A stretch of DNA of 64,000 nucleotides, taken from positions 1,640,501 to 1,704,500 of the forward strand of contig NZ_CP146986.1 in NCBI RefSeq assembly GCF_037126175.1. Reading direction: 5' to 3'. This document shows, one piece after another, positions 48,455 to 56,311 of this stretch. The notes beneath the pieces were generated by a model, which was given only the letters and a program-made list of their open reading frames with translations, was not told where the DNA came from and ran no database searches. The position numbers were made by a program, and so were the translations under genes. Position 1 is the first letter of the stretch; the number at the start of each line of letters is the position of its first letter. This stretch comes from Pseudomonas sp. RSB 5.4. Lineage in GTDB: Bacteria; Pseudomonadota; Gammaproteobacteria; Pseudomonadales; Pseudomonadaceae.

Positions 48455-48662
48455 TGATGATTGCCTTGGCCAGGTTGTGCTTGACGACAATTTCCTGATT
48501 GGCCGCCCAACTGGCGGTGGAGGACTGGCGGATCGCCGAGTTGAACGCGTGCCAGTCATCCGGGGAAAACGCATCCAGTGACAAAGCCGCGGAATCCAGA
48601 TCCTTTTGCGTGTGTTCGAAGGTGTTGTCGAGACGGCGGCGCAGTGCATCAGAAGACAGCAT
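48441..48662 (-). CDS. hrpF: HrpF, small type III protein (SctE-like co-chaperone)
   Basis: A 73-residue acidic helical protein (MLSSDALRRRLDNTFEHTQK, ALSLDAFSPDDWHAFNSAIR). Same size and place as HrpF of P. syringae, thought to help handle the HrpA pilin. ATG 48662 has GGAG about eight bases ahead and a perfect hrp box 31 bases upstream; the start at 48722 would lie upstream of the box and is rejected. It is the first gene of hrpF-hrpG-hrcC-hrpT-hrpV. Confidence 0.88.
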   Translation of the reverse strand: MLSSDALRRRLDNTFEHTQKDLDSAALSLDAFSPDDWHAFNSAIRQSSTASWAANQEIVVKHNLAKAIINEIR

Positions 48663-48692
48663 GGTGAGACTCCAGGTCCGAAAACTGCCCAC

Positions 48693-48720
48693 TGAGTGGT
48701 CAGCCTTCGAGTTTGGTTCC
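48693..48720 (-). promoter_or_regulatory. hrp box, HrpL promoter of the hrpF operon
   Basis: On the minus strand GGAACC (48720-48715), 15-base spacer, CCACTCA (48699-48693): exact consensus, 31 bases before hrpF and six bases after the hrpE stop. Confidence 0.95.
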
Positions 48721-48725
48721 ATGCG

Positions 48726-49331
48726 TTATCGCACTGATTGCGCCGGGACTCGCGGCAATGGCCAGACCTGGGCGACCAGGGCGCCCCACGACAGGCTGAA
48801 ATCCCCCAGCGCCGTTCGCAGGCACAGGCTGTCCGGCGGCAGTTGCGGGTCGGCGCGGACACTCCACAGCGCTTGCGTCGTCTGCAACTGGTGGCTGACG
48901 GCATCCAGCTCTGCAGGATGACAGTGCAGCACGCCTGCTTCATCCGAGGGCTGAGCTGCGGCGAGCTGGCGCAACAGCGCCTTGATACGCTCCGGTTGCA
49001 CCGTTTCTCCCAACAGACACTGCATGGCCTCGCTGACCAATGTTTCGGCACTGGCGATAATGTCCGTCCACATCTGTTGCCGCTGCCGCTGCCATTCGTT
49101 GAGCAGCGCGTCCGCCTGACGCCAGACCTCGGCCCGTGCCTGCTCACGGGCCTCGTCGGCCAGTTGCGCCGACTGCCGGCGTGCCTGAGCGAGGATGCTT
49201 TCGGCATTGCTGCGGGCAGCCTCCAGCAGCTGACTGGCCAACAGATTTTGTTCGAGGATTTCACGGCGCAGAACCGGGCCGTCGGGCAACGCCTGAGGAT
49301 CACTGAACGTCAGACAGCGGCGAGTCAACAT
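48726..49331 (-). CDS. hrpE: HrpE, stator of the secretion ATPase (SctL)
   Basis: A 201-residue FliH/YscL-type protein that anchors and regulates HrcN. A coiled coil with Ala, Glu and Gln (about 30-90: ILEQNLLASQLLEAARSNAE, ILAQARRQSAQLADEAREQA) is followed by a globular C-terminus with LVSEAMQCLLGETVQPERIK. Also called HrcL. ATG 49331 has AAGGA eight bases ahead and matches MLTRRCLTFSDPQALPDGPV in relatives; the ATG at 49349 is the alternative. Overlaps hrpD by 32 bases. Confidence 0.9.
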   Translation of the reverse strand: MLTRRCLTFSDPQALPDGPVLRREILEQNLLASQLLEAARSNAESILAQARRQSAQLADEAREQARAEVWRQADALLNEWQRQRQQMWTDIIASAETLVSEAMQCLLGETVQPERIKALLRQLAAAQPSDEAGVLHCHPAELDAVSHQLQTTQALWSVRADPQLPPDSLCLRTALGDFSLSWGALVAQVWPLPRVPAQSVR

Positions 49332-49929
49332 GGGGCGTTCCTTGTTCATTCGGGACAGTAAGGGCGTACCAACTGACGGCCTGCCACAGGCTCGTCAGGC
49401 GTTGCCCCGGCAGCGAAGCGAAACTCACACGTTCGGCATCGACCACGCGCGAACGGGCAAACGTCAGACGCAAGCGAGACCAGGCCGACTCCCCCACCCA
49501 CGCCCGCAACAGGCGCAGGCCGCGAATCTCGGCAGTGTCGGCCAACGCTGTCGGCGGCAACCAGTTTCCCGGTTGCAGCGCCTTGCCCAGACGTCGACAC
49601 CAGATCAGCTCGGGGTGGCTCAAGCCCGGCGGTTGCGGGGTCTGGCTGCCCGCGCAGACCGCTGCCACCAGGTTCAACACCCGCCGCCATTGCTCACGAT
49701 CCAGGCTGAGCAACGGCAACAGAACGGGGTTGGGTGTGGCGGGCCACTCGGCGCTCATGCCCAGATGCGCATCCAGCCACGGCCCCGAATGACTGCGTAA
49801 AAACGCCAGGCAGTGTGCTGCAACGTTCTGCTCGCCCAAAGCCCAATCAGCCTCGGCTTGCCGTGCGCCCTGCACCCACCAGCGCACCCAGGCCAGCGCT
49901 TGCTCCGGAGAAACCGCCGACACACTCAT
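49300..49929 (-). CDS. hrpD: HrpD, type III apparatus accessory protein (SctK-like)
   Basis: A 209-residue soluble protein rich in Trp and Arg (SVSAVSPEQALAWVRWWVQG, SHPELIWCRRLGKAL). In P. syringae it sits between hrcJ and hrpE and is the counterpart of the SctK sorting platform adaptor. ATG 49929 overlaps the hrcJ TGA (ATGA). The longer frame to 50058 lies inside hrcJ. Confidence 0.85.
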   Translation of the reverse strand: MSVSAVSPEQALAWVRWWVQGARQAEADWALGEQNVAAHCLAFLRSHSGPWLDAHLGMSAEWPATPNPVLLPLLSLDREQWRRVLNLVAAVCAGSQTPQPPGLSHPELIWCRRLGKALQPGNWLPPTALADTAEIRGLRLLRAWVGESAWSRLRLTFARSRVVDAERVSFASLPGQRLTSLWQAVSWYALTVPNEQGTPHVDSPLSDVQ

Positions 49930-50720
49930 CGCGGATCCGACGGCGTCGGTCTGGCCCCGCCTACCGCTTTGCCCAGGCGCTGACGCCATTGCGGGTTGAG
50001 CACCAGCAATCCTCCCGCCAGCAATAACGCCGCCAGCACACACAGCCCGGCAAGCCACTGCCAGAACTGCCAGCGTTCCTGAGTCATGCGCAGCGGGCCG
50101 ATATTCACCTGTTCCTCGGCCTCCTGATAGCTCTGGGCGGGCACGAAGATCACCGCGAGTTTCTTGTCATCGGCGCCGCTGATTCCCGGAATGCTGCTGG
50201 CAACCATGCGCCGGATGCGTGGCAGTACACTGTCCGGGTCGAGTTCCGCGCGGTGTTTGATGAACACCGCTGCCGACGCCGGTTGCACCGGTTCGCCCGG
50301 CGCCACCCGTTCCGGCAGCACCACGTGAACCCGGGCCACCACCACACCGTCGATCTGCGACAGGGTCTGCTCCAGCTCCTGGGACAAGGCATAGAGGTAC
50401 CGCGCGCGCTCTTCCAGCGGCGAGGAAATCACCCCTTCCTTGCGAAACACTTCACCCAGGCTGGAGCGCGAGCGGCGCGGCAACCCCACGGCTTCGAGCG
50501 CCCGCACCGCCCGGGAAATGTCACGGGTCGCCACCAGCACCGCGACGCCGTTCTTGTCCAGCCGCTTCTGCGCATCGATGTGCTTGCCGGCCAGTTCCGC
50601 CAGCACTTCGTTGGCGTCCTGTTCGGAGAGGTCGCGATGCAGCTCCATACGCTCGCCACAACCGCACAGCAGCAGGATCATCAGCGCCGGCACAAGCCGC
50701 CTGAATGCCTTGAAATGCAT
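49926..50720 (-). CDS. hrcJ: HrcJ, inner membrane ring lipoprotein (SctJ)
   Basis: Basal body lipoprotein of 264 residues, YscJ/FliF family. Lipobox LCGC (Cys 21), ring domains with DLSEQDANEVLAELAGKHID, SPLEERARYLYALSQELEQT and VVVARVHVVLPERV, and one C-terminal membrane segment near 220-240. Member of the hrpA-hrpZ-hrpB-hrcJ-hrpD-hrpE run. Confidence 0.95.
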   Translation of the reverse strand: MHFKAFRRLVPALMILLLCGCGERMELHRDLSEQDANEVLAELAGKHIDAQKRLDKNGVAVLVATRDISRAVRALEAVGLPRRSRSSLGEVFRKEGVISSPLEERARYLYALSQELEQTLSQIDGVVVARVHVVLPERVAPGEPVQPASAAVFIKHRAELDPDSVLPRIRRMVASSIPGISGADDKKLAVIFVPAQSYQEAEEQVNIGPLRMTQERWQFWQWLAGLCVLAALLLAGGLLVLNPQWRQRLGKAVGGARPTPSDPR

Positions 50721-50729
50721 GGTCTGGCC

Positions 50730-51086
50730 TTATTGAAGACTGGTGAGTTTTTCTACGCTCTGAGCAGCCTTGCTCACCAGTTTGGCGCTGAGCAGGCTCT
50801 CCAGATAAAACGAGGACAAGGACCGGTTGGCCTGCAACGCCTGCTGCGGATCAGTGGAGCGCGATGCTCGCTGCAAGTCTCGATCGGCCTTGTCGGCATC
50901 CTTTTGCAGGGCCGTAGAAGCGCGGGCGATCGGCGAATCTGCCGCCTCCTCGCGCGGTGGCCGGGCAGCGGCCTGCTGCATCTGTGAGTTAAACCAGGCA
51001 ATGTCCGCCTCGGCAGGCGGCCTGAGCGGCAGCCCTTCGGTAACGGATAGACCCGAGTGGTTAACTGTTACCCCTGTAATCGCCAT
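50730..51086 (-). CDS. hrpB: HrpB, inner rod protein (SctI)
   Basis: A 118-residue secreted protein of the inner rod type. The helical C-terminus (ALQANRSLSSFYLESLLSAK, KAAQSVEKLTSLQ) resembles YscI/HrpB of P. syringae. Nine bases separate it from hrcJ downstream, and 32 bases from hrpZ. Confidence 0.87.
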   Translation of the reverse strand: MAITGVTVNHSGLSVTEGLPLRPPAEADIAWFNSQMQQAAARPPREEAADSPIARASTALQKDADKADRDLQRASRSTDPQQALQANRSLSSFYLESLLSAKLVSKAAQSVEKLTSLQ

Positions 51087-51118
51087 TCATGCTCTCCTGC
51101 CGGGACGAAGGTTTACAA

Positions 51119-52036
51119 TCAGCCGCGATAGCTGGTGGAGCTTTGCTGTACCAGCACCGACAAGACGTTACCGGCCGCGATGCTGGCGTCGGTTTTCAGG
51201 GTGTTACCGGCACCGCCGTTGAGGAAGTTCTGCTCGGCATTGGGGAACAGTCCGCCCAGTGAATTGCCTTGGGCACTGCCCTTGACCTCACCCTTGATCA
51301 TGTCGATGGCTTTCTGGAACTGCTTGCTCTCGCCCTTGGACATGAACAGATCGCCCTCGGACAACTCGCCCATCCAGTCCTTGGATTTGCCGTCCGGTTT
51401 GCCGAACTCTTCCGGGTGCATGTCCATGAAACGCGCGACTTCCTTGAGCACGTCCTTGTCGTCGTTGGAGAAAGCCATTTCGCCCTTCGCGTCACGCACG
51501 GGGTTACCGGTAGGCTTGAGCAGGTTGTCGAGTTTTTCTTCGCCCAGATTGCCCAGCAGCGACGACAGCAAGTCCTGGATACCGCCACTGCCCTGACTGT
51601 TGCCGGTATTGCCGGCGCCCGGATTCCAGCCGCCATTGCTGCCACCGACGTTGCCGCCGTTCTGGGTGCCGCCGCCGAGAATGTCCTTGATCAGACCTTC
51701 CAGACCTTGGGTGAAGGCCTGCTTCTCCTCTTTGTTGAGGTAGTTGTCCTCACTCAGCTCATCACGCCAGCTGCGAACCTTGCCGTTGGCATCGTCGGGC
51801 TTGCCGAATTTGTCCGGGTTCTTGTCCATGTAGTCGGCGATCATCCCAAGCAGCGGGTTTTTCGCATCACGGATGTTCGCGCCGCTGCCGTTTTTCTCGA
51901 ACAGTGCCTCGCCCAGCAACGAGGCGATCTGCCCGGCGCCGCTGTCGGAGTTGCTCTGCAGATTGCCCAGGCCGGACGTATTGAAACCGCCCTGGAACGA
52001 GGTGGTCTGGGGCATGCTTATCGAAGTGGAAAACAT
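51119..52036 (-). CDS. hrpZ: HrpZ-type harpin (helper/translocator) with a duplicated module
   Basis: Secreted, glycine-rich, cysteine-free harpin of 305 residues that associates with plant membranes and helps effector delivery. Two copies of a module are visible: residues 65-118 (MIADYMDKNPDKFGKPDD) and 199-248 (EVARFMDMHPEEFGKPDG), each followed by WxxELSE and a charged helix, and separated by a Gly/Asn-rich linker (about 121-152). The same module occurs once in HrpW. Similar FMDxxP motifs occur in Erwinia HrpN. Position after hrpA supports HrpZ. No signal peptide. Confidence 0.9.
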   Translation of the reverse strand: MFSTSISMPQTTSFQGGFNTSGLGNLQSNSDSGAGQIASLLGEALFEKNGSGANIRDAKNPLLGMIADYMDKNPDKFGKPDDANGKVRSWRDELSEDNYLNKEEKQAFTQGLEGLIKDILGGGTQNGGNVGGSNGGWNPGAGNTGNSQGSGGIQDLLSSLLGNLGEEKLDNLLKPTGNPVRDAKGEMAFSNDDKDVLKEVARFMDMHPEEFGKPDGKSKDWMGELSEGDLFMSKGESKQFQKAIDMIKGEVKGSAQGNSLGGLFPNAEQNFLNGGAGNTLKTDASIAAGNVLSVLVQQSSTSYRG

Positions 52037-52068
52037 AGATGTGCTCCTGCTTGACTGCGCAAGTCATG

Positions 52069-52093
52069 GCCCTCTCGACCGGAGTCGAGAGAG
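52069..52093 (-). terminator. Hairpin between hrpA and hrpZ
   Basis: An eight-base-pair perfect stem (CTCTCGAC with complement), extended by imperfect pairing on both sides, begins about 11 bases after the hrpA stop. No T tract follows. It probably limits read-through or protects the pilin transcript, which would explain excess HrpA over downstream products; inferred. Confidence 0.55.
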
Positions 52094-52104
52094 CCCACGA
52101 CCAC

Positions 52105-52311
52105 TTAGTAGTTGATCGCCTTGCCGGTCTGCTGGGCAGCGTTCTGCGCTTTGGTGGCAGAGTCCTGATAGGCGCTGGCGATACCGTTGACGGTATCGGT
52201 CATCATCTTGTTGGACTGAGCCTGGGCGTTCATGGTGGTGGTTGCTGCAGCAGTGGCGTCCATCTGCGTCATGGCAGCCATCGAAGCGCCAAGGGATGCG
52301 GTACCGGCCAT
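52105..52311 (-). CDS. hrpA: HrpA, type III pilus subunit
   Basis: A 68-residue Ala/Met/Thr/Gln-rich pilin-like protein with no cysteine and a helical C-terminus (SNKMMTDTVNGIASAYQDSA, TKAQNAAQQTGKAINY). It is the first gene of the hrpA-hrpE run, with a perfect hrp box 56 bases upstream. HrpA proteins vary widely; identity rests on position, size and composition. ATG 52311 has GGAG near; the frame to 52419 would begin upstream of the hrp box. Confidence 0.88.
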   Translation of the reverse strand: MAGTASLGASMAAMTQMDATAAATTTMNAQAQSNKMMTDTVNGIASAYQDSATKAQNAAQQTGKAINY

Positions 52312-52366
52312 AGTGTTACTCCTGATAATCGAAGGTTGTTTGAACACCCCAATGGTGTTCGAACAG

Positions 52367-52394
52367 TGAGTGGTCGATTCTCGGAAGCGGTTCC
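52367..52394 (-). promoter_or_regulatory. hrp box, HrpL promoter of hrpA operon
   Basis: On the minus strand GGAACC (52394-52389), 15-base spacer, CCACTCA (52373-52367): exact consensus, between hrpS and hrpA. Confidence 0.95.
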
Positions 52395-52429
52395 ATGAGG
52401 TCGGCAAATCGATGCGCACAAACCCGAGA

Positions 52430-53371
52430 TCAGAGCTCGGGGGAATCGATGCTCAGGCTTTTCATACGGTGGTAAAGGGTGCGTCGGGGGATCCCCAGTT
52501 CGCTGATCACCGCGTCAATGCACTTGTCGTGACGGCTGAGGCAATCCTGGATCAGGGTTTTCTCGAACAGGCGCAAATGGCTTTTGAGCGGCACGCCGGA
52601 CTGGCAATCACCGAAAGGTGCATCCATCTGCAACGCAGGCATGCCCAGCACGAAACGCTCGGCAGCGCATTTGAGTTCTCGGATGTTGCCCGGCCAGCGA
52701 TGGCTGAGCAAACGCTTGAGCAGGTCGGGGTCGGGTTGCGGAATCGGTTGATGGTGACGCACGGCGGCTTCATTGACGAAGCGCTGGAACAACGGCTGGA
52801 TGTGTTGCAGACCCGAGCGCAAGGTGGGGAGCTGGATCTTGATCACATTGAGGCGAAAAAACAGGTCGCGGCGAAACTTTCCCTCTTCCACCAGTTTTTC
52901 CAGGGGGGTCTGGGTGGCGACGATCACCCGCAGGTCCAGCGGCACAAAGCGCGTCGAGCCCAGGCGCTCGATACCGCGCATCTCCAGCACCCGCAGCAAC
53001 TTGGCCTGGAGCAGCAACGGCATGCTGTCGATTTCGTCGAGATACAGCGTGCCGTGGTTGGAGGCTTCGATATAGCCCGCCCGGGACTTTGACGCGCCGG
53101 TATAGGCGCCGGCCATGACCCCGAACAATTCACTCTCGGCCAGTTGCTCGGGCACCGCTGCACAGTTGAGTGCAATCAGCGGTCCCTCGCGACAGGACAA
53201 TTGATGAATACGTCGGGCCAGCGTGTCCTTGCCGGTGCCGGTTTCGCCTTCCAGCACCATATCGACCTTCAATGGCGCAGCCTTATTTATGAAAGCTTGC
53301 AGCGTCCCTGCACTGTCGAGAACTTCATGTTCCCAATGCGTAGAGTGATTATTCGAAAAACCCCCGGTCAT
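52430..53371 (-). CDS. hrpS: HrpS, sigma-54 enhancer-binding activator of hrpL
   Basis: AAA+ activator of 313 residues without a receiver domain, as in HrpR/HrpS. Walker A GETGTGKD is at 42-49, the sigma-54 contact loop GAYTGA at 88-93, Walker B LYLDEID near 109-115, and the helix-turn-helix at the C-terminus (VISELGIPRRTLYHRMKSL). P. syringae has two paralogues, HrpR and HrpS, that act together; only one is seen here, as in Erwinia. RBS GAGGGA lies six bases ahead of the ATG. Confidence 0.92.
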   Translation of the reverse strand: MTGGFSNNHSTHWEHEVLDSAGTLQAFINKAAPLKVDMVLEGETGTGKDTLARRIHQLSCREGPLIALNCAAVPEQLAESELFGVMAGAYTGASKSRAGYIEASNHGTLYLDEIDSMPLLLQAKLLRVLEMRGIERLGSTRFVPLDLRVIVATQTPLEKLVEEGKFRRDLFFRLNVIKIQLPTLRSGLQHIQPLFQRFVNEAAVRHHQPIPQPDPDLLKRLLSHRWPGNIRELKCAAERFVLGMPALQMDAPFGDCQSGVPLKSHLRLFEKTLIQDCLSRHDKCIDAVISELGIPRRTLYHRMKSLSIDSPEL

Positions 53372-53953
53372 CTTGTTCCCTCATGATGATCACTTCTGTC
53401 GGGCTCGAGGAATACAGAACGCCGCACCTTCCTCAACGCAAAACACTGGAAGGAGAATCGACGTCGCGAACGCAATGTATGCCTGCCACACCATTCTTTT
53501 TTTCTGGACGATAGAGATCAGCAGGTACCCGGCGTTCATTTTCACAGCCAATCCCCCACTGACTGGATCTGCCCGGCAATGCTTGCATGAACGACGGCGG
53601 CTTGTATTTGCGCAAATCTGCCGCGCGACTGTCAATCGAGCAGACATCCGCTGTCAGGCAGTCTATGCAGACCGTTCGAGCCGGCAAAATTGAAATTCAA
53701 CAGCTCAATCATAGGGAATATCAATAACCCTGACATCTTGACGCTATCTGCGAAAGTACACCTCAAAAAGCGCCAGAAAACTTCAGGGATCTCAAAATGA
53801 ACAGCCAATGGTAATACCCGCTTACTTTCTCTCGGATTAAACATTGAGAGGCTGTTTATACAAACGCTGCATGACAAATCTTGCAATAACTATTAACTTA
53901 CCGCCGCCCCGACCGATGGAGGGTCGGGCATTCGCACTCAGTTAAGGAAAACG
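53372..53953. other. Non-coding interval between hrpS and the zinc-ribbon genes
   Basis: A 582-base stretch, AT-rich from about 53640. No credible gene; minus-strand frames at 53390-53647 and 53632-53886 lack RBS and family features. It contains the hrpS promoter region and an inverted repeat around 53909-53931 (GCCCCGACC and its complement), which could be a terminator or an operator for the gene at 53954. Confidence 0.45.
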
Positions 53954-54301
53954 ATGGCAATGGTCTATTGTCGTGCTTGCGCCAAGGAGCTACACGAAAC
54001 GGCGCTCACCTGCCCCCAATGCGGGGCTGCCCAACAGGCCTGCGTGCCGCAAACGCAAGCTGCAATACCCTGGCTGGCCATCGTTTCGTTGATCCTCGGA
54101 ATTATCAGCGCACTTACCCTGTTTGATGATTCCGAATGGGACAGGGATGCGATTGTCGGTGTGGGCATTCTCAGCCTTGCGGGCCTCACTTGCGGCATCG
54201 TCTGTATCAACCAAAAACACTCAGGAAGAAACCTCGCGATTGCCGGCATTGTTTTGTCAGGCCTTGCCGCGTTCGTTTTGTCCTGTCTATCGATTGAATA
54301 A
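53954..54301 (+). CDS. Zinc-ribbon membrane protein with DUF4190-like domain
   Basis: A 115-residue inner membrane protein. The N-terminal zinc ribbon has two CxxC pairs (YCRACAKEL and TCPQCGAAQ). The rest has three hydrophobic segments (WLAIVSLILGIISAL, GILSLAGLTCGIVC, LAIAGIVLSGLAAFVLSC), a DUF4190-like arrangement. RBS AAGGA lies about seven bases ahead of ATG 53954. It is 15 bases from a gene with nearly the same zinc ribbon. No function can be assigned. Confidence 0.78.
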   Translation: MAMVYCRACAKELHETALTCPQCGAAQQACVPQTQAAIPWLAIVSLILGIISALTLFDDSEWDRDAIVGVGILSLAGLTCGIVCINQKHSGRNLAIAGIVLSGLAAFVLSCLSIE

Positions 54302-54316
54302 TTTTAGGGAAAAAAT

Positions 54317-54769
54317 ATGAGCTTGGTTTTCTGCCGTGGTTGCGCCAAGGAGATTAGTAGTCTGGCTGTGGCCTGCCCACAGTGCGGTGCACCTCAGGCA
54401 ACTCAACAGTCCTATGCAAGCGGTCCCGCGATCACCACGGGCAACCCTTACGTGGAAGCGCTGAAGAATTACGCCGAATTCAAAGGCCGCGCCACTCGCC
54501 GCGAATACTGGATGTTCGTGCTGATCAACCTGGGTATCTGCATTGTCATGGGCGTTCTCGATGCAATGCTCAACACCAAGGGCGTGCTCTACAACCTGTA
54601 CAGTCTGGCGATGTTCCTGCCGAGCATTGCCGCCGGTGCGCGCCGCATGCACGACACCGACCGTAGCGGCTGGTGGTTGCTGCTGCCGATCGTCAACCTG
54701 GTGTTCCTGGTACAAGACAGCCAGCCGGGGCCAAACCGTTTCGGGCCGAACCGCAAAGGCAACAACTAA
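54317..54769 (+). CDS. Zinc-ribbon DUF805 membrane protein
   Basis: A 150-residue inner membrane protein. The zinc ribbon (FCRGCAKEI and ACPQCGAPQ) is followed by a DUF805 domain (YAEFKGRATRREYWMFVLIN, IAAGARRMHDTDRSGWWLLL, FGPNRKG) with about three membrane segments. It is 15 bases after its zinc-ribbon neighbour and clearly co-transcribed. DUF805 proteins have unknown function. Confidence 0.85.
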   Translation: MSLVFCRGCAKEISSLAVACPQCGAPQATQQSYASGPAITTGNPYVEALKNYAEFKGRATRREYWMFVLINLGICIVMGVLDAMLNTKGVLYNLYSLAMFLPSIAAGARRMHDTDRSGWWLLLPIVNLVFLVQDSQPGPNRFGPNRKGNN

Positions 54770-54942
54770 GTCACCCCGCAGCACGTTGAACGAGACGGCC
54801 TTCATGGCCGTCTCTTTGTTTGTACGACATGAATCTGAAACGCCGCCGGATTTTTACTCGCGGCGCAACATAGATTTGTCATCAAACAGATTGATAGCCC
54901 CCTAACGAAAGGTGCATGCTAGAGGGCTCGAATCGGTCTTAT

Positions 54943-54966
54943 ATCATTCCGAATGATAGTTACCTT
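54943..54966 (+). promoter_or_regulatory. MexT-box-like operator of mexEF-oprN
   Basis: ATCA-N5-AATGAT-N4-ACCTT at 54943-54966, matching the MexT box ATCA-N5-GTCGAT-N4-ACYAT at ATCA, GAT, ACC and the final T; it also contains the palindrome ATCATTCCGAATGAT with ATC-N9-GAT spacing. About 77 bases before mexE. Consistent with regulation by the MexT protein encoded at 20907. Confidence 0.72.
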
Positions 54967-55042
54967 TGCTTCATTCGATTCGTGCCATCACACCCCCGCC
55001 GAGCATCATCCGCCCATCTTCAATACATTGGCGGATGATTCC

Positions 55043-56296
55043 ATGGAACAGTCACTCAAACATTTGCGCTTCCCCTTGGCCCTGTTGGCCGTGCTGGTGA
55101 TGAGCGCTTGCGGCAAGACTCCGGAGACTGCCGCCACCCTGCCCGCTGCCAAAGTCAGCGTGGCGAAGGTGCTGGAACAACCGGTCAACGAGTGGGACGA
55201 ATTCACCGGGCGCCTCGAAGCGCCGGAAACCGTTGAAATCCGTCCCCGGGTCTCTGGCCAGATCGACGAGGTCGCCTTCACCGAAGGCGCGCTGGTCAAG
55301 AAAGGCGACCTGCTGTTCCAGATCGACCCGCGTCCTTTCCAGGCTGAGGTGCGCCGCCTCGAAGCTCTGGTTGCCCAATCCCGCGCCAACGCCACCCGCA
55401 GTGAAAACGAAGCCGGTCGTGGCGAACGTCTGCGTGCCAGCAACGCGATCTCCGCTGAACTGGCCGACTCGCGCACCAGTGCTGCACAGGAAGCCCGCGC
55501 CGCCGTTGGCGCCCTGCAAGCGCAGCTGGATCTGGCCAAGCTGAACCTGAGCTTCACCCGCGTCACCGCGCCAATCAGTGGTCGCGTCAGCCGTGCCGAA
55601 ATCACTGCGGGCAACCTGGTGACCGCCGACACCACCCCGCTCACCAGTGTGGTCTCCACCGACAAGGTCTACGCCTACTTCGACGCCGACGAGCGTGTGT
55701 TCCTCAAATACACCCAACTCGCCCGTAACGGTCAGCGCGGCGCGACCACTCCGGTGTACATGGGCCTGTCCAACGAAGACGGCAACCCGCACCTCGGTCA
55801 AATGAACTTCGTCGACAACCAGGTCAACCCGAAAACCGGCACCATCCGTGGTCGTGCGGTGTTCGACAACAGCGACGGCACCTACACCCCAGGCCTGTAC
55901 GCACGGCTGAAACTGGTCGGCAGCGGCACCTACAACGCCATGCTGATCAACGACGAAGCGGTCGGCACCGATCTGGGCAAGAAGTTCGTGCTGGTGATGG
56001 ATGCGGACAACAAGACCGCCTACCGTCCCGTCGAACTCGGGCCGAAGATCGAAGGCCTGCGCATCGTGCGCAGCGGCCTGAACAAGGACGACACGATCAT
56101 CGTCAAGGGCTTGCAGCGGGTACGTCCGGGTTCGCCGGTTACCCCTGAAGTGATCCCGATGGCCAGCGAGCAGACCATCGCCGCTCTGGCTCAACAACGA
56201 CAAGCGCTGGAAGCCAGCAACCTGCCCAAAGTCGCACCCGCCAAAGGTGCACAGGGTACGGCTGTGAAGCTCGCCGCTGCGACCCCACGCGGTTAA
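55043..56296 (+). CDS. mexE: MexE, periplasmic adaptor of the MexEF-OprN efflux pump
   Basis: RND adaptor lipoprotein of 417 residues, lipobox MSAC (Cys 23). It contains the barrel-sandwich and hairpin segments PRVSGQIDEVAFTEGALVKK and LAKLNLSFTRVTAPISGRVS, then the beta-barrel and membrane-proximal parts. ATG 55043 (MEQSLKHLRFPLAL) is chosen over the upstream 54953, which overlaps the MexT-box region. First gene of mexE-mexF-oprN. Exports phenicols, quinolones and quorum-sensing precursors in P. aeruginosa. Confidence 0.9.
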   Translation: MEQSLKHLRFPLALLAVLVMSACGKTPETAATLPAAKVSVAKVLEQPVNEWDEFTGRLEAPETVEIRPRVSGQIDEVAFTEGALVKKGDLLFQIDPRPFQAEVRRLEALVAQSRANATRSENEAGRGERLRASNAISAELADSRTSAAQEARAAVGALQAQLDLAKLNLSFTRVTAPISGRVSRAEITAGNLVTADTTPLTSVVSTDKVYAYFDADERVFLKYTQLARNGQRGATTPVYMGLSNEDGNPHLGQMNFVDNQVNPKTGTIRGRAVFDNSDGTYTPGLYARLKLVGSGTYNAMLINDEAVGTDLGKKFVLVMDADNKTAYRPVELGPKIEGLRIVRSGLNKDDTIIVKGLQRVRPGSPVTPEVIPMASEQTIAALAQQRQALEASNLPKVAPAKGAQGTAVKLAAATPRG

Positions 56297-56311
56297 GGGA
56301 CGACAACTCCG

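Noticed and set aside
53390..53886. Two minus-strand open frames upstream of hrpS
   Set aside because: No RBS, no conserved motifs, unusual codon use; more likely the promoter region of hrpS and neighbours.
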